Source: Rhodospirillaceae bacterium (GTDB taxonomy: Bacteria; Pseudomonadota; Alphaproteobacteria; Rhodospirillales; UBA2165). Taken from it: a stretch of DNA of 52,669 bases. Shown in pieces: positions 41,321 through 50,198 of this stretch. Both the position numbers and the translations under genes were made by a program. The stretch covers positions 1 through 52,669 of the forward strand of contig CANIGJ010000029.1 of the NCBI GenBank assembly GCA_947467145.1. The letters run 5' to 3'. Below the pieces are notes generated by a model that had not been told where the DNA came from, made no database searches, and saw nothing but the letters and a program-made list of their open reading frames with translations. Numbering within the stretch: the stretch's first letter is position 1; each line of letters starts with the position of its first letter.

Positions 41321-42037
41321 TCACAGGAATTTTTGCGGATCGTCGCTGATGACGCCATCCAAGCCCCAGCGCCACTGCGCATAGACGGCCTTGGGATCGT
41401 TGGGCGTATAAACATAGATATCGCGCCCATCGGCCGTCACATCGCGGATCGCGGCTTCGTTGACCTTGCGGTAATCGCCGATCACCGCAATCGCGTCCAA
41501 CGCTTCGGCCGTGCCACGCCAATCGGGCGCGATCTCGCCGTACAGCAACCCAATGGCAAATCCGGGCGCTTCGGCGTGTAGCGCCGCCAAGGCTGCATGA
41601 TCGAACGACGAAATGAGGATCTCGTCGCGCGAAATGCCGGAATCGCGCAAGTACGGCATGATGGCTTCGACCAGTCGTTCGCCCTCCGCGCCATGAATCT
41701 TCAGCTCGAGATTGAGGCCGAGCCCCAGGCTTTGCACTTCGGTCAAGGCATCGTCGAGACGCGGAATGCGTTCGCTCGCGAATTTCGCATTGAACCAGGA
41801 GCCGGCGTCGAGGTCGGCGACTTGCCGCCAATCGAGATCGATGAGCAGCCCCATGCCATTCGTTGTGCGATTCACACTATCGTCATGGATGATGATGGGT
41901 GTGTTGTCACGTAACAGACACACATCGATTTCGACCCAGGCGATACCGCGCTTGGCCGCTTCGCGCAATGCGGCGAGCGTGTTTTCCGGCGCGTGGGCGG
42001 CGCAGCCGCGATGGCCAATGGTTCGGGCAGCGAACAT
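41321..42037 (-). CDS. Glycerophosphodiester phosphodiesterase
   Basis: A 238-residue cytosolic GDPD. It hydrolyses glycerophosphodiesters to glycerol-3-phosphate and an alcohol. The catalytic motifs are HRGCAAHAPENT at residues 9-20, EIDVCLLRDNTPIIIHDDSVNRTTNG near 37-62, and the C-terminal VYTPNDPKAVYAQWRWGLDGVISDDPQKF. There is no signal peptide, so it resembles UgpQ rather than GlpQ. It ends eight bases from the convergent YdjC gene. It may recycle deacylated phospholipids. Confidence 0.93.
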   Translation of the reverse strand: MFAARTIGHRGCAAHAPENTLAALREAAKRGIAWVEIDVCLLRDNTPIIIHDDSVNRTTNGMGLLIDLDWRQVADLDAGSWFNAKFASERIPRLDDALTEVQSLGLGLNLELKIHGAEGERLVEAIMPYLRDSGISRDEILISSFDHAALAALHAEAPGFAIGLLYGEIAPDWRGTAEALDAIAVIGDYRKVNEAAIRDVTADGRDIYVYTPNDPKAVYAQWRWGLDGVISDDPQKFL

Positions 42038-42068
42038 GGCGCGAGTCTAGCGCGAGTTGGGTCGCAGG

Positions 42069-43256
42069 TTAAGCCTCGTCTCCACAGACGATCACACCAT
42101 TGGCGGCGAGCAGGTCGATATCGCCCGGTGCATAACCGGCCTCAAGCAACACCTCGCGCGTATGCTGCGACGGCTCGGGCGCCTGGCGGCGCACGCCGAA
42201 TTTATGATTGCCCATCTCCAACGGCAGGCCCGGCACACGCGAGGGGCCGTTGGGGAATTCGATCTCGAGCATATGCCCGCCCGCGTTGAGATGCGGATCG
42301 TCGCGCAGATGTTTGGGGCGCGCCACCGGCGCGAAGGAAATCTCGATCTCCTCGGCCAGGCGCGACATTTCAGCCAGATCGTAGCGCGCGACGATATCGG
42401 CAACCGCCGGAATGATGACATCGCGCTTTTGGGTGCGCAGCTCGTTGCTCTCCATGGCCGGATCGTCGATCCAACTAGACAGGCCAAACTTCGCGCAGAA
42501 GCGTTTCCATTGCCCGTCGCTGGTGATGCCGAGGAAAATCTGCTCACCATCCTTGCACATGAAGGGCTCGTACACCGCCCAGGCGCCACGGCGCGCCGGA
42601 AAGGGCGGCGTCTCCTGACCGGTGACCGCCTCGCCCGCCAGATGTTGGACCATCAAGAAGGCCGCACTTTCGAACAGCGCCGATTTAATCAATTGGCCTT
42701 TGCCGGTGACTTCGCGTTCGCGCAGCGCGGCCTGGATACCGATCACGCCGAACATGCCGCCCATGATATCGACGACCGAGGCGCCGGCACGCAGCGGTTT
42801 CCCGGGCGGTCCGGTCATATAGGCCAAGCCCGCCTGGAACTGCACGACTTCGTCGAGCGCCGCGCGGTTCTCGTAAGGGCCCGACAGGTATCCTTTGAGC
42901 GAGCAATAGATCAGGCGCGGATTGATCGCGGACAGGTCTTCATACGACACGCCGAGCTTCTTCATTGTCGCGGGGGCGTAATTCTCGATTACGATATCGG
43001 CGGTCTGCGCGAGGCGATGCACGATGGCCCGCCCTTCCGCACTTTTCAGATCGACGCCGATCGCGCGTTTGTTGCGATTGAAGGCATAGAAGAAACCGGA
43101 CGCGAATCCCGGCAAACGGCGCGTGCGGTCGGCACCGTCGGCCGGTTCGATCTTGATGACGTCGCAGCCGAGATCGGCGAGCAGCACGCCCGCCGACGGC
43201 CCCATGACGGTGTGACAGAATTCGAGGACGCGAACGCCTTCGAGAGGAAGGCCCAT
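42069..43256 (-). CDS. CaiB/BaiF family (class III) CoA-transferase
   Basis: A 395-residue class III CoA-transferase, moving CoA between organic acids such as formyl-, succinyl- or carnitinyl-CoA. Landmarks are GVRVLEFCHTVMGPSAGVLLADLGCDVIKIEP at the N-terminus, FYAFNRNKRAIGVDLKSAEGR, ENYAPATMKKLG, and the conserved Asp in AALDEVVQFQAGL; GMFGVIGIQAAL lies in the dimer swap region. The start is the ATG at 43256, two bases after the stop of the molybdenum hydroxylase gene, so they are almost certainly translated from one mRNA. The long frame upstream to 43700 is shadow of that gene. It would activate the acid that the hydroxylase makes or accepts. Confidence 0.92.
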   Translation of the reverse strand: MGLPLEGVRVLEFCHTVMGPSAGVLLADLGCDVIKIEPADGADRTRRLPGFASGFFYAFNRNKRAIGVDLKSAEGRAIVHRLAQTADIVIENYAPATMKKLGVSYEDLSAINPRLIYCSLKGYLSGPYENRAALDEVVQFQAGLAYMTGPPGKPLRAGASVVDIMGGMFGVIGIQAALREREVTGKGQLIKSALFESAAFLMVQHLAGEAVTGQETPPFPARRGAWAVYEPFMCKDGEQIFLGITSDGQWKRFCAKFGLSSWIDDPAMESNELRTQKRDVIIPAVADIVARYDLAEMSRLAEEIEISFAPVARPKHLRDDPHLNAGGHMLEIEFPNGPSRVPGLPLEMGNHKFGVRRQAPEPSQHTREVLLEAGYAPGDIDLLAANGVIVCGDEA

Positions 43257-43258
43257 CG

Positions 43259-45586
43259 CTACACCGCCTGCATGCCGTTGACCGTCCGCCAAATCTTTTC
43301 CGGCGTCACGGGCATCACCAGTTCGCGCACATCGTAGGGCGACAGCGCATCGAGCAAGGCATTCATCACGGCCGGCAAGGCGCCGACATTGCCCGCTTCG
43401 CCGGCACCTTTGACGCCCAAGGGATTTTGCTCGGTCGGCACCGGATGGCTTTTCACATCGATGAGACACAGATCGCGCGCACGCGGCATCGCGTAATCCA
43501 TGAACGATCCCGACAGCATCTGTCCGGTTTCGGGATCGTGCACGATGCCTTCCATCAAGATCTGGCCGACGCCTTGCGCTACGCCGCCATGGATTTGGCC
43601 CTTCAACAGCATCGGATTCAGCACCGTACCGACATCGTCGATGACCGTATATTTCACGATCTCCGCCTTGCCGGTTTCCGGATCGATCTCGACCTCGCAA
43701 ACATGGCAGCCGTTCGGATAGTTGGCACGCGTGGTGCGGAAGGTGCCGCCATCGAACAGGCCGGGCTCCATCCCACGCGGCAGCTTCGGCAAGGTATAGG
43801 CGATCGTGACGACGTCCTTGAACGTGAGCGTCTTGTCGGTGCCCGCGACCGTGAACACACCATCCTTGAATTCAAGATCGGCTTCGGCCGCTTCCAAGGT
43901 ATGGGCTGCGATGCTGCGCGCCTTGGCGATGATCTTTTCCGCCGCGACGTGAATGGCGCCCGTGCCCAAGGCAGAAACGCGGCTGCCGCCAGTGCCTTGG
44001 CCCATCGCGACGCGGCCCGTATCGCCCTCGACGATGCGCACCTTGTCCGGATGAATCCCGAAGCGCTCGCACATCAACTGCGTGAAAATGGTCTCGTGCC
44101 CCTGGCCGTTGTTGGTCGTGCCGACCGCCACATAGACCGTGCCGTCCTGAGCGAAATTGATCTCGGCATGTTCGAGGCCCGGTGCGGCAGCGCGCTCGAT
44201 GGAATAGGAAATACCCATCCCGCGCAGGCGGCCGGTTTTCTCGGTTGCCGTACGACGCGCGGCAAAGCCCGCCACATCGGCGCGCTCCATCGCCATATCC
44301 ATGACGATCTCGAACTCGCCCGAATCATAGATGAAATCGAGCGGCGTCTTGTAGGGCAGCGCGCTCGTCGGGATCATGTTGCGGCGGCGCAGCTCGATAT
44401 TGTCGATCTTCAGCTCCTTGGCCGCCAGTTCGACCAGCCGTTCAATGACATAGGACGCCTCCGGACGGCCGGCGCCGCGATAGGGATTCGTGTGCGGCGT
44501 ATTGGTGAACACGGCTGCAACGCGCACATGGGCGGCCGGGATCGTGTAAGGCCCGGCCAGCCCGCCGAGATTGTTGGTGAGCGGTCCCGCCCCCATCGGC
44601 GCCGGAAGTGCGCCGACCCCACCCAAGGTGCGCACGCGCAGGCCCAGGAACTTGCCGTCTTTGTCGAGCGCCAATTCGCCGTCGGTGACGTTGTCGCGCC
44701 CGTGCGTATCGGAGACCAGGCTTTCGCTGCGATCGGCCTGCCATTTCACCGGGCGTTCGAGCTTGCGCGACGCCCAGATGGTCAGAACGTATTCCGGATA
44801 CTGCCCGCCCTTCATGCCAAAACTGCCGCCGATGTCGCCGGGGATGACGCGGAAATTGGCTTCCGAATCCTTGAACGTATCGGCAAAGAATTTGCGTGCG
44901 CCGAAACCGCCCTGCGCCGGCACATAGACGGTCGTGAACTGCTCGCGGCTGTCGAAATCCGCCACGCATCCCCGCATCTCCATCGCATTGGCCGATACGC
45001 GGTTGATGACGAAATGCTGACGCACGACGTGGGCGGCTTTTGCGAAGGCCGCATCGGTCGCGGCCTTGTCGCCGAGCTCGTGCACACAGGCCAGGTTATT
45101 GCCGCGCGCTTCCCAGATGATCGGAGTGTTCTCGTCGAGGGCATGTTCGGTGCTGATGTGTGACGGCAGAGGCTCGTAATCGATTTGAACAAGCTCCGCC
45201 GCGTCCTTTGCCTGGGCGACGCTATCGGCGACGATAAAAACAATCGGATCGCCGACATAGCGCACGCGATCCTCGGCGAGCGCCGGATGCGGCGTAGCGA
45301 AGCCCGTAACCCCTTCGCTGTTCTTGGTCACCGGGCCGATGGGCGGCAAATTCTTGACCCCGTCGGCCTTATAGTCGGCGGCCGTCAGCACGAGGTGGAT
45401 GCCCGGCGCCTCGCGCGCCTCGTCCACATTCAAGGATAGGATCTTGGCGTGGGCATGGGGCGAGCGCAGGACGTAGCCGTACACCATACCGTGCAGGCGG
45501 ATGTCATCGACGAACCGCCCACGCCCGCGCAAGAGACGCGGATCCTCGGTACGCGGGACTGGCTGGCTGATGCCGAATTCGCCCAT
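43259..45586 (-). CDS. Molybdenum hydroxylase large subunit (CoxL form II / xanthine dehydrogenase family)
   Basis: A 775-residue molybdopterin-binding subunit. It begins GISQPVPRTEDPRLLRGRGRFVDD; the active-site loop is NPYRGAGRPEASYVIERL, the AYRGAGR-type seen in form II enzymes rather than the AYRCSFR of true CO dehydrogenase. The Moco-binding GQGHETIFTQLMCERFG and GQGTGGSRVSALGTGA, and the C-terminal GVKGAGEAGNVGALPAV with the catalytic Glu, are present. The start is ATG 45586. The [2Fe-2S] and FAD subunits usually encoded next to it (coxS, coxM) are missing from the window, so partners must be elsewhere. Its tight coupling to a CoA-transferase gene suggests oxidation of a CoA-linked or carboxylic substrate. 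Confidence 0.92.
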   Translation of the reverse strand: MGEFGISQPVPRTEDPRLLRGRGRFVDDIRLHGMVYGYVLRSPHAHAKILSLNVDEAREAPGIHLVLTAADYKADGVKNLPPIGPVTKNSEGVTGFATPHPALAEDRVRYVGDPIVFIVADSVAQAKDAAELVQIDYEPLPSHISTEHALDENTPIIWEARGNNLACVHELGDKAATDAAFAKAAHVVRQHFVINRVSANAMEMRGCVADFDSREQFTTVYVPAQGGFGARKFFADTFKDSEANFRVIPGDIGGSFGMKGGQYPEYVLTIWASRKLERPVKWQADRSESLVSDTHGRDNVTDGELALDKDGKFLGLRVRTLGGVGALPAPMGAGPLTNNLGGLAGPYTIPAAHVRVAAVFTNTPHTNPYRGAGRPEASYVIERLVELAAKELKIDNIELRRRNMIPTSALPYKTPLDFIYDSGEFEIVMDMAMERADVAGFAARRTATEKTGRLRGMGISYSIERAAAPGLEHAEINFAQDGTVYVAVGTTNNGQGHETIFTQLMCERFGIHPDKVRIVEGDTGRVAMGQGTGGSRVSALGTGAIHVAAEKIIAKARSIAAHTLEAAEADLEFKDGVFTVAGTDKTLTFKDVVTIAYTLPKLPRGMEPGLFDGGTFRTTRANYPNGCHVCEVEIDPETGKAEIVKYTVIDDVGTVLNPMLLKGQIHGGVAQGVGQILMEGIVHDPETGQMLSGSFMDYAMPRARDLCLIDVKSHPVPTEQNPLGVKGAGEAGNVGALPAVMNALLDALSPYDVRELVMPVTPEKIWRTVNGMQAV

Positions 45587-45697
45587 GACGTGTCGTCTCC
45601 CTATTTTATTCGTTAATATCCCAACCATCGTAGCGCGCGCGGACGGCGCGGCAAGATTTCCCTTGCGGGATTCAGGGCTTACTGAGCAGATTCAGTC

Positions 45698-45994
45698 ATG
45701 TTCTGGGATCGACGAAAAAAAGACCGCCGCGAGAAAAAGGGCAAGGAAACCCCGGACGAGGAGCGGCGCGGTAAAGAGGAGAAATCCGAACGGCGGCGCT
45801 GGACCTGTGGGATTCTCTACAAAACCTCGATTCCGGTCACCGAGATCGAGGCTTGGCTGGAAGCCAATGCCGACGGCCAATGGGCGGTCGGCCTCGACAG
45901 CTTTGAAGACGGCCTGATTAAGGTCCTGAAGATCATGTTCGAGGATCAGGACGACAAGGAAGCCTTCGTCGCGGCCTTCTCGGGCCGGCGCTGA
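45698..45994 (+). CDS. Small charged hypothetical protein
   Basis: A 98-residue protein. The first 35 residues are almost all Arg, Lys, Glu and Asp (WDRRKKDRREKKGKETPDEE), followed by a folded-looking domain RRRWTCGILYKTSIPVTEIEAWLEANADGQWAVGLDSFEDGLIKVLKIMFEDQDDKEAFVAAF. The latter has the alternating strand and helix pattern of a small alpha/beta domain. No known family motif is recognised. It is convergent with a receiver protein gene. A nucleic-acid-binding tail is possible but unproven. Confidence 0.65.
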   Translation: MFWDRRKKDRREKKGKETPDEERRGKEEKSERRRWTCGILYKTSIPVTEIEAWLEANADGQWAVGLDSFEDGLIKVLKIMFEDQDDKEAFVAAFSGRR

Positions 45995-45996
45995 TC

Positions 45997-46020
45997 AATC
46001 TAAGGATAGAAGCTTAGATT
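45997..46020. terminator. Possible bidirectional terminator between convergent genes
   Basis: AATCTAAG, loop GATAGAAG, CTTAGATT is a perfect 8-bp inverted repeat just after the hypothetical gene at 45698 and before the stop of the receiver gene at 46026. TTTTCG follows on the plus strand. The stem is AT-rich, so the call is tentative. Confidence 0.4.
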
Positions 46021-46025
46021 TTCGA

Positions 46026-46571
46026 TTATTTGTCGGGTTCGGCCGGCACGGCGCGCGGCTCGCGGCCACCACCACCGATATATTGGAACACCTGCTTGCG
46101 GCGTTCGGCACCCTTGGGCGGCGCCTGACGGCGGCGACGGTCCGGACCGAAGAACGATCCGGTTTCGACGAAGTCGCGCGGATTGTCGACCATCGCGGCG
46201 ATGCGGCGATAGATCAGGGTGGCCGAAACCGGCTTGGCCAGGAATTCGGTAATGCCGGCGTCGCGCGCCATGCAGACCTGCTTCACCTCGGTGAAGGCCG
46301 AGACCATCACGATCGGGATGTAGCGATCGAAATTGCGCTTCTTGTCGCGGATCTGCTTGATGACTTCGAGGCCGTCGCAGTTGGGCGACCAATCGGTGAA
46401 GATCACATCGGGCTGGAACTGGGCGTTCTCGGGATTGTCCAATTCGTTCGCGGTGACAACTTCGACATTGTTGACGCCGAGCGAGGTCAGCACATCGCGC
46501 ATGACGCGACGCATCATCTGATGGCCTTCGACAACCAGCACATTCAGCTTTTGCAGATTATAGTTGCCCAC
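46026..46571 (-). CDS. Receiver-domain protein with altered acidic pocket and basic tail
   Basis: A 181-residue protein with one receiver domain. The phospho-acceptor Asp60 (VIFTDWSPNCDGLEV), Ser91 (VMVSAFTE) and Lys113 (LAKPVSA) are present, but the acidic pair after the first strand is VVEGHQMMRR (Glu15-Gly16-His17) where most receivers have two adjacent acidic residues. The C-terminal 50 residues are basic and contain SFFGPDRRRRQAPPKGAERRK, a tail typical of a Rhodospirillales-type branch. No output domain or kinase gene is adjacent. Whether it can be phosphorylated is open. Confidence 0.88.
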   Translation of the reverse strand: MGNYNLQKLNVLVVEGHQMMRRVMRDVLTSLGVNNVEVVTANELDNPENAQFQPDVIFTDWSPNCDGLEVIKQIRDKKRNFDRYIPIVMVSAFTEVKQVCMARDAGITEFLAKPVSATLIYRRIAAMVDNPRDFVETGSFFGPDRRRRQAPPKGAERRKQVFQYIGGGGREPRAVPAEPDK

Positions 46572-46811
46572 TTACGTACCCTGAACCCAGACGCCGCATG
46601 CCGGAAGGAATTCCGACCGGTCCCCAAGACTTACGCCGAGCATAGTGCCCATATCGCAACCCCTTGTTTATTGCGGATTTCCGCAGGATTCATGGGCAAA
46701 CCTGCATAGGGCGTTGCATACAATTTTGCCGCCCTTTTTCTATCATCCGACCCAATTGCGGGTAAGAGTCAGGGCGGCGCTCGCTGGATGCGTGAAAACT
46801 TGGCCGATCGT

Positions 46812-47585
46812 TCAACGATCGAGCGAGCCGACGATCTCATCGAATAGGGGCCGCAGGCCCGAATCCAGGGAATGGCGCGTCGGCTGGCCGCCAAACCAGA
46901 AATGCGGCACGTCGGCGAACCCGCCGCACGGATCGCAGTGTTTGAGGTCGGGTTGGTTGAGCATCTTGAACCCGGCCTTATAGCGCCGCACGAAGCCAGC
47001 GCGGGCAAAGAACAGTTTCGAGCAGCCGGTTTCAACCGGCCCGTTGGCCGCGATGAAGGCGATGGGCTGCAGATCGTGTTGGCCCTCCCGCCCGAGCCGG
47101 CAGAACTCGTACAGCGCCTCGGTCACACCCGGATACCAGGGATTGAACATATCGTCGGCGGCGACGATGCCGCCGGGCGCCAGGACCGCTTCAGCCAAAG
47201 CCAGATCGTGCAGCACGGCGGCCTGGGTGTGATCGCCGTCGACGCTGAACAGCCGCACGTTGGCGCCGCCCAACTGTGCCCGCAAACTATCCGGTGTGAA
47301 GGCCAGGGAATCGCCGGTGATGATCTCGGCGCGGTCGCCATAGCCGAAGCGCGCAAGGTTGGCTGCGAGCGCCGCGCGCATCGGTTCATCGCGGCCGGGC
47401 GGGCGACCGAAGCAATCGATGCCGATCGCGCGCTCGCCCTGACGCAGCGCATGCGCCATAAGGATCAGGGTCTTGCCTTCGAACGTCCCGATCTCGGCGA
47501 TATCGCCAGCGACAGCGAAGGCGTCTTGGAGTTCGAACGCCGACAGGAAGAGCGAAATCGCACCGCTCTGCAGATAACCGGTCAC
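46812..47585 (-). CDS. Class I SAM-dependent methyltransferase (TylF/Methyltransf_24-like)
   Basis: A 257-residue methyltransferase. The SAM-binding region is GDIAEIGTFEGKTLILMAHAL near residue 27, then RAIGIDCFG, NVRLFSVDGDHTQAAVLHDLALAEAVLAPGGIVAADDMFNPWYPGV, which are family features of the metal-dependent O-methyltransferase-like branch. The only start in frame is a GTG at 47585, yet the codons upstream (AAYVSGGIDS) look like the natural start of the conserved N-terminus; the protein may be shortened or use an unusual start. The acceptor is unknown. It lies convergent to nothing obvious and ends in an inverted repeat around the stop. Confidence 0.85.
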   Translation of the reverse strand: MTGYLQSGAISLFLSAFELQDAFAVAGDIAEIGTFEGKTLILMAHALRQGERAIGIDCFGRPPGRDEPMRAALAANLARFGYGDRAEIITGDSLAFTPDSLRAQLGGANVRLFSVDGDHTQAAVLHDLALAEAVLAPGGIVAADDMFNPWYPGVTEALYEFCRLGREGQHDLQPIAFIAANGPVETGCSKLFFARAGFVRRYKAGFKMLNQPDLKHCDPCGGFADVPHFWFGGQPTRHSLDSGLRPLFDEIVGSLDR

Positions 47586-47666
47586 ACTGTCGATGCCGCC
47601 GCTGACATAGGCGGCGAGTGCTGCGGACGATGAAGCGTTATCGGGAATGTGCGGACCCTTTCACGG

Positions 47667-48014
47667 CTACAGGATATCGAGGACCGCTTCGGGCGGACGG
47701 CCCAGCGCCGCCTTGGCTCCCGACAGCACGATCGGCCGTTCGATCAGCACGGGATCGGCGACCATGGCATCAATGAGCTGCTTGCGGGTGAGTTTCTCAT
47801 TGTCGAGTTTCTTCGCCTTGTAGGGCGGCTCCTTGCGGCGCATCAGTTCGCGCGGCTCCAGCCCCAGCTTGTCGAGGATCGACGACAGGGTTTTCGCGTT
47901 CGGCGGCGTCTTGAGATATTCGATTATCGCTAGGCTGACGTGCCGATCTTGCAGCAGTTTCAACGTCTGGCGCGACTTGCTACAGCGCGGGTTGTGATAG
48001 ATGGTTACAGCCAT
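47667..48014 (-). CDS. arsC: ArsC/Spx-family glutaredoxin-dependent arsenate reductase-like protein
   Basis: A 115-residue thioredoxin-fold protein. The motif IYHNPRCSKSRQTLKLL puts the catalytic cysteine at residue 11 in the HNPxCSKSR pattern of ArsC. Later residues EYLKTPPNAKTLSSILDKLG, ELMRRKEPPYK and DNEKLTRKQLIDAMVADPVLIERPIV match the family, including the R-P-I-V loop. Proteins like this reduce arsenate to arsenite with glutaredoxin, or serve another redox role. No arsB or arsR gene is close, so function in arsenic resistance is not certain. GGAG lies seven bases before the ATG. Confidence 0.9.
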   Translation of the reverse strand: MAVTIYHNPRCSKSRQTLKLLQDRHVSLAIIEYLKTPPNAKTLSSILDKLGLEPRELMRRKEPPYKAKKLDNEKLTRKQLIDAMVADPVLIERPIVLSGAKAALGRPPEAVLDIL

Positions 48015-48088
48015 GGAGCATCTCCTCGTCGTCGTTTGAGGATGGGGGGTTGTAACAGCCCTCGCAACCCCGTTGTCCCGGTGTAAAC

Positions 48089-49390
48089 ATGGCAAAACGT
48101 CCACTCCTCAACCAGTTAGGCGCGGTGGATGCCGCCGCCAAAATCGCTGCCGGAAAGCTGACCTCCGAAGCCCTGGTCCGCGCCTGCCTCGACCGCATCG
48201 AGGAACGCGACGGTGACGTGAAGGCCTGGGCTTACGTCGATCCCGACAAGGCCCTGGCCCAAGCCCGCGCCCGCGACAAAGAAAGCCCGCGCGGCCCGCT
48301 CCACGGCGTACCAGTCGGCATCAAGGACAATATCGACACCGAGGACATGCCGACCGAATACGGCTCCAAGCTCTATGCCGGCCACCAGCCGGTCGCGGAT
48401 GCCGCCACGGTCGCCCGGCTGCGCGCGCAAGGCGCGGTCATCTTGGGCAAGACGCGCACCACTGAATTCGCCTGCCCCTTCCCCACCGTGACCCGCAATC
48501 CGCATGACCTGACCCGCACGCCCGGCGTGTCGTCCAGCGGATCGGCCGCCTCGGTCGCCGATTTCATGGTGCCGCTGTCCAATGGCACGCAAACCGGCGG
48601 CTCGGTGATCCGTCCAGCCGCGCTCTGCGGTCTCTATGGCTTCAAGGGCAGCCTCAACGCGCTCGACCGTGCCGGTATCCGCCATCTGAAAAGCTCGATC
48701 GACACCCTGGGCCTGTTCGCCCGCTCGCTCGCCGACATCGTGCTGATGCGTGGCGCCCTTATCGAAGGCGCCAAGCTGGCCATCCCCCGCCCACGCAAGG
48801 CGCCGCGCATCGGCGTCGCGCGCACGCATGTCTGGCCGTCGGCCCGGCCCGAAATGGTCGAAGCGATCGCCTACGCCGAAAAGGTCCTGGGCGCCACCGA
48901 CGTGACCTTGCCGAAAGCCATCGAAGAGAGCGTTGCCTCGTTCGGCAACATCACGCGCTACGAAGGGTTGCTGATGACCGAACAGGTCGTGCGCGACAAT
49001 ATCGACCAGGTGAATTCGTGGGCGCGCGACGGCTATTACGGCGGGCTGAAGATCACCCGCGCCGATTTCGACGCCGCCGTCGGGGTGTCGCAGCGCGCCC
49101 GCGCCACCTTGGCCACCGTCTTCGACGATTATGACGTGCTGATCACGCCGGGCGCCACTGGCGAGGCGCCGGCCGATCTGACCCTCATCGAGGGCGGCTC
49201 GTTCAATTCGCTGTGGACGCATATGTACGTGCCGTGCCTCACCATCCCCGCCTTTGTCGGACCGAACGGCATGCCGGTCGGCCTGCAGGTTGTCGGCCCG
49301 CACGGCGCCGATGAAGCGGTGCTGGCCGCGGGGGCCTGGATCGAGGCGCAACTCAAGGCTACAAACGCCCTGCCCATCCGCGTCGGATAA
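48089..49390 (+). CDS. Amidase signature family hydrolase
   Basis: A 433-residue AS-family amidase. The Ser-cisSer-Lys triad is Lys79 (GVPVGIKDNID), Ser148 (TPGVSSSGSAASVA) and Ser172 (GTQTGGSVIRPAALCGLYGFK). It hydrolyses an amide bond of an unknown substrate; the family includes acylamidases, nicotinamidases and GatA. The loop reads GVSSSGSAA where GatA-like members often have GGSSGGSAA. There is no signal peptide. It starts 12 bases before the end of a divergent ArsC-like frame's leader and is followed by the EipB gene in the same direction. Confidence 0.93.
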   Translation: MAKRPLLNQLGAVDAAAKIAAGKLTSEALVRACLDRIEERDGDVKAWAYVDPDKALAQARARDKESPRGPLHGVPVGIKDNIDTEDMPTEYGSKLYAGHQPVADAATVARLRAQGAVILGKTRTTEFACPFPTVTRNPHDLTRTPGVSSSGSAASVADFMVPLSNGTQTGGSVIRPAALCGLYGFKGSLNALDRAGIRHLKSSIDTLGLFARSLADIVLMRGALIEGAKLAIPRPRKAPRIGVARTHVWPSARPEMVEAIAYAEKVLGATDVTLPKAIEESVASFGNITRYEGLLMTEQVVRDNIDQVNSWARDGYYGGLKITRADFDAAVGVSQRARATLATVFDDYDVLITPGATGEAPADLTLIEGGSFNSLWTHMYVPCLTIPAFVGPNGMPVGLQVVGPHGADEAVLAAGAWIEAQLKATNALPIRVG

Positions 49391-49402
49391 AGTCGGATCA
49401 AC

Positions 49403-50191
49403 ATGCGTTACGTCGTCTTGTTCATGGTCGTCTGCGCGCTGCCCGCACCGGGCTATGCGAGCCAGCCGATCCCGCACGAGGCGCTCTACGATCTGTCGGT
49501 GCGCAACTGGCGCATGCCGAACGAGATCACCCGCGTGGTTGGCTCGCAGATCACGCGCCTGACCCGCAGCTGCAAGGACTGGACGTCGGTCGCAGTGTTC
49601 CGTTTGGAAGCGGAAACCGCGAGCGGCGATGCGATCGAATTCGACACCGACTTCGAAAGCATCGAAACCTTCGACGGCAAGCGGCTGCAGTTCCGCAAGA
49701 TCACGCGGGCGAACGGCGAACTCATCGAGCAATTCCTGGGTGTCGCGGAACAGTCGGGTAGCGGTGCGCGCGGCAAGATCACCGTACTCGAACCCACGCC
49801 CTACAACTTGCCGTTGCCACCGGAGACGATCTTCCCGGTCGCGTCGTTCATCCACAGCACCGGCCAATGGGAAGCCGGGATGCGCACGCTCAATTATGTG
49901 TGGTTTGACGGCACCACGCCCGATGTCAGCCGCGTGTTCGAGATTCTGACCAACGCGGTGACACCGACACCGAATTTGGCCGAGGGCGATCTGAACCTGC
50001 TCGACGGCATGGCCTGGCGTTCGACCATGTCGTTCTACACCTACGAGGAAGGCAACGACGAACCGCTGACCACGCTCACCCAGAACGTGCTGCCCAACGG
50101 TCTCGCGGTCGAAATCACCCTCGATATCGGCTTTGCCGACGTGGTGCTCAATCTGCGCCGCGTACGAGCGCTACCGCAGCCCGACTGCTGA
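49403..50191 (+). CDS. eipB: EipB family (DUF1849) cell-envelope protein
   Basis: A 262-residue exported protein of the DUF1849 family. EipB of Brucella is a periplasmic beta-barrel-like (spiral) protein needed for envelope integrity. Residues 1-19 form a signal peptide (MRYVVLFMVVCALPAPGYAS). The domain opens PHEALYDLSVRN, has RSCKDW with Cys57, a stretch of beta strands IETFDGKRLQFRKI and the C-terminal Cys262. The two cysteines are the pair expected to form the family's disulfide. It follows the amidase gene by 12 bases and precedes glycerate kinase by 7. Confidence 0.88.
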   Translation: MRYVVLFMVVCALPAPGYASQPIPHEALYDLSVRNWRMPNEITRVVGSQITRLTRSCKDWTSVAVFRLEAETASGDAIEFDTDFESIETFDGKRLQFRKITRANGELIEQFLGVAEQSGSGARGKITVLEPTPYNLPLPPETIFPVASFIHSTGQWEAGMRTLNYVWFDGTTPDVSRVFEILTNAVTPTPNLAEGDLNLLDGMAWRSTMSFYTYEEGNDEPLTTLTQNVLPNGLAVEITLDIGFADVVLNLRRVRALPQPDC

Positions 50192-50198
50192 GTTTCGC

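Noticed and set aside
42069..43700. CoA-transferase starting at 43700
   Set aside because: The extra 148 codons are Arg-rich shadow of the molybdenum hydroxylase gene; the real start is ATG 43256, two bases after that gene's stop.
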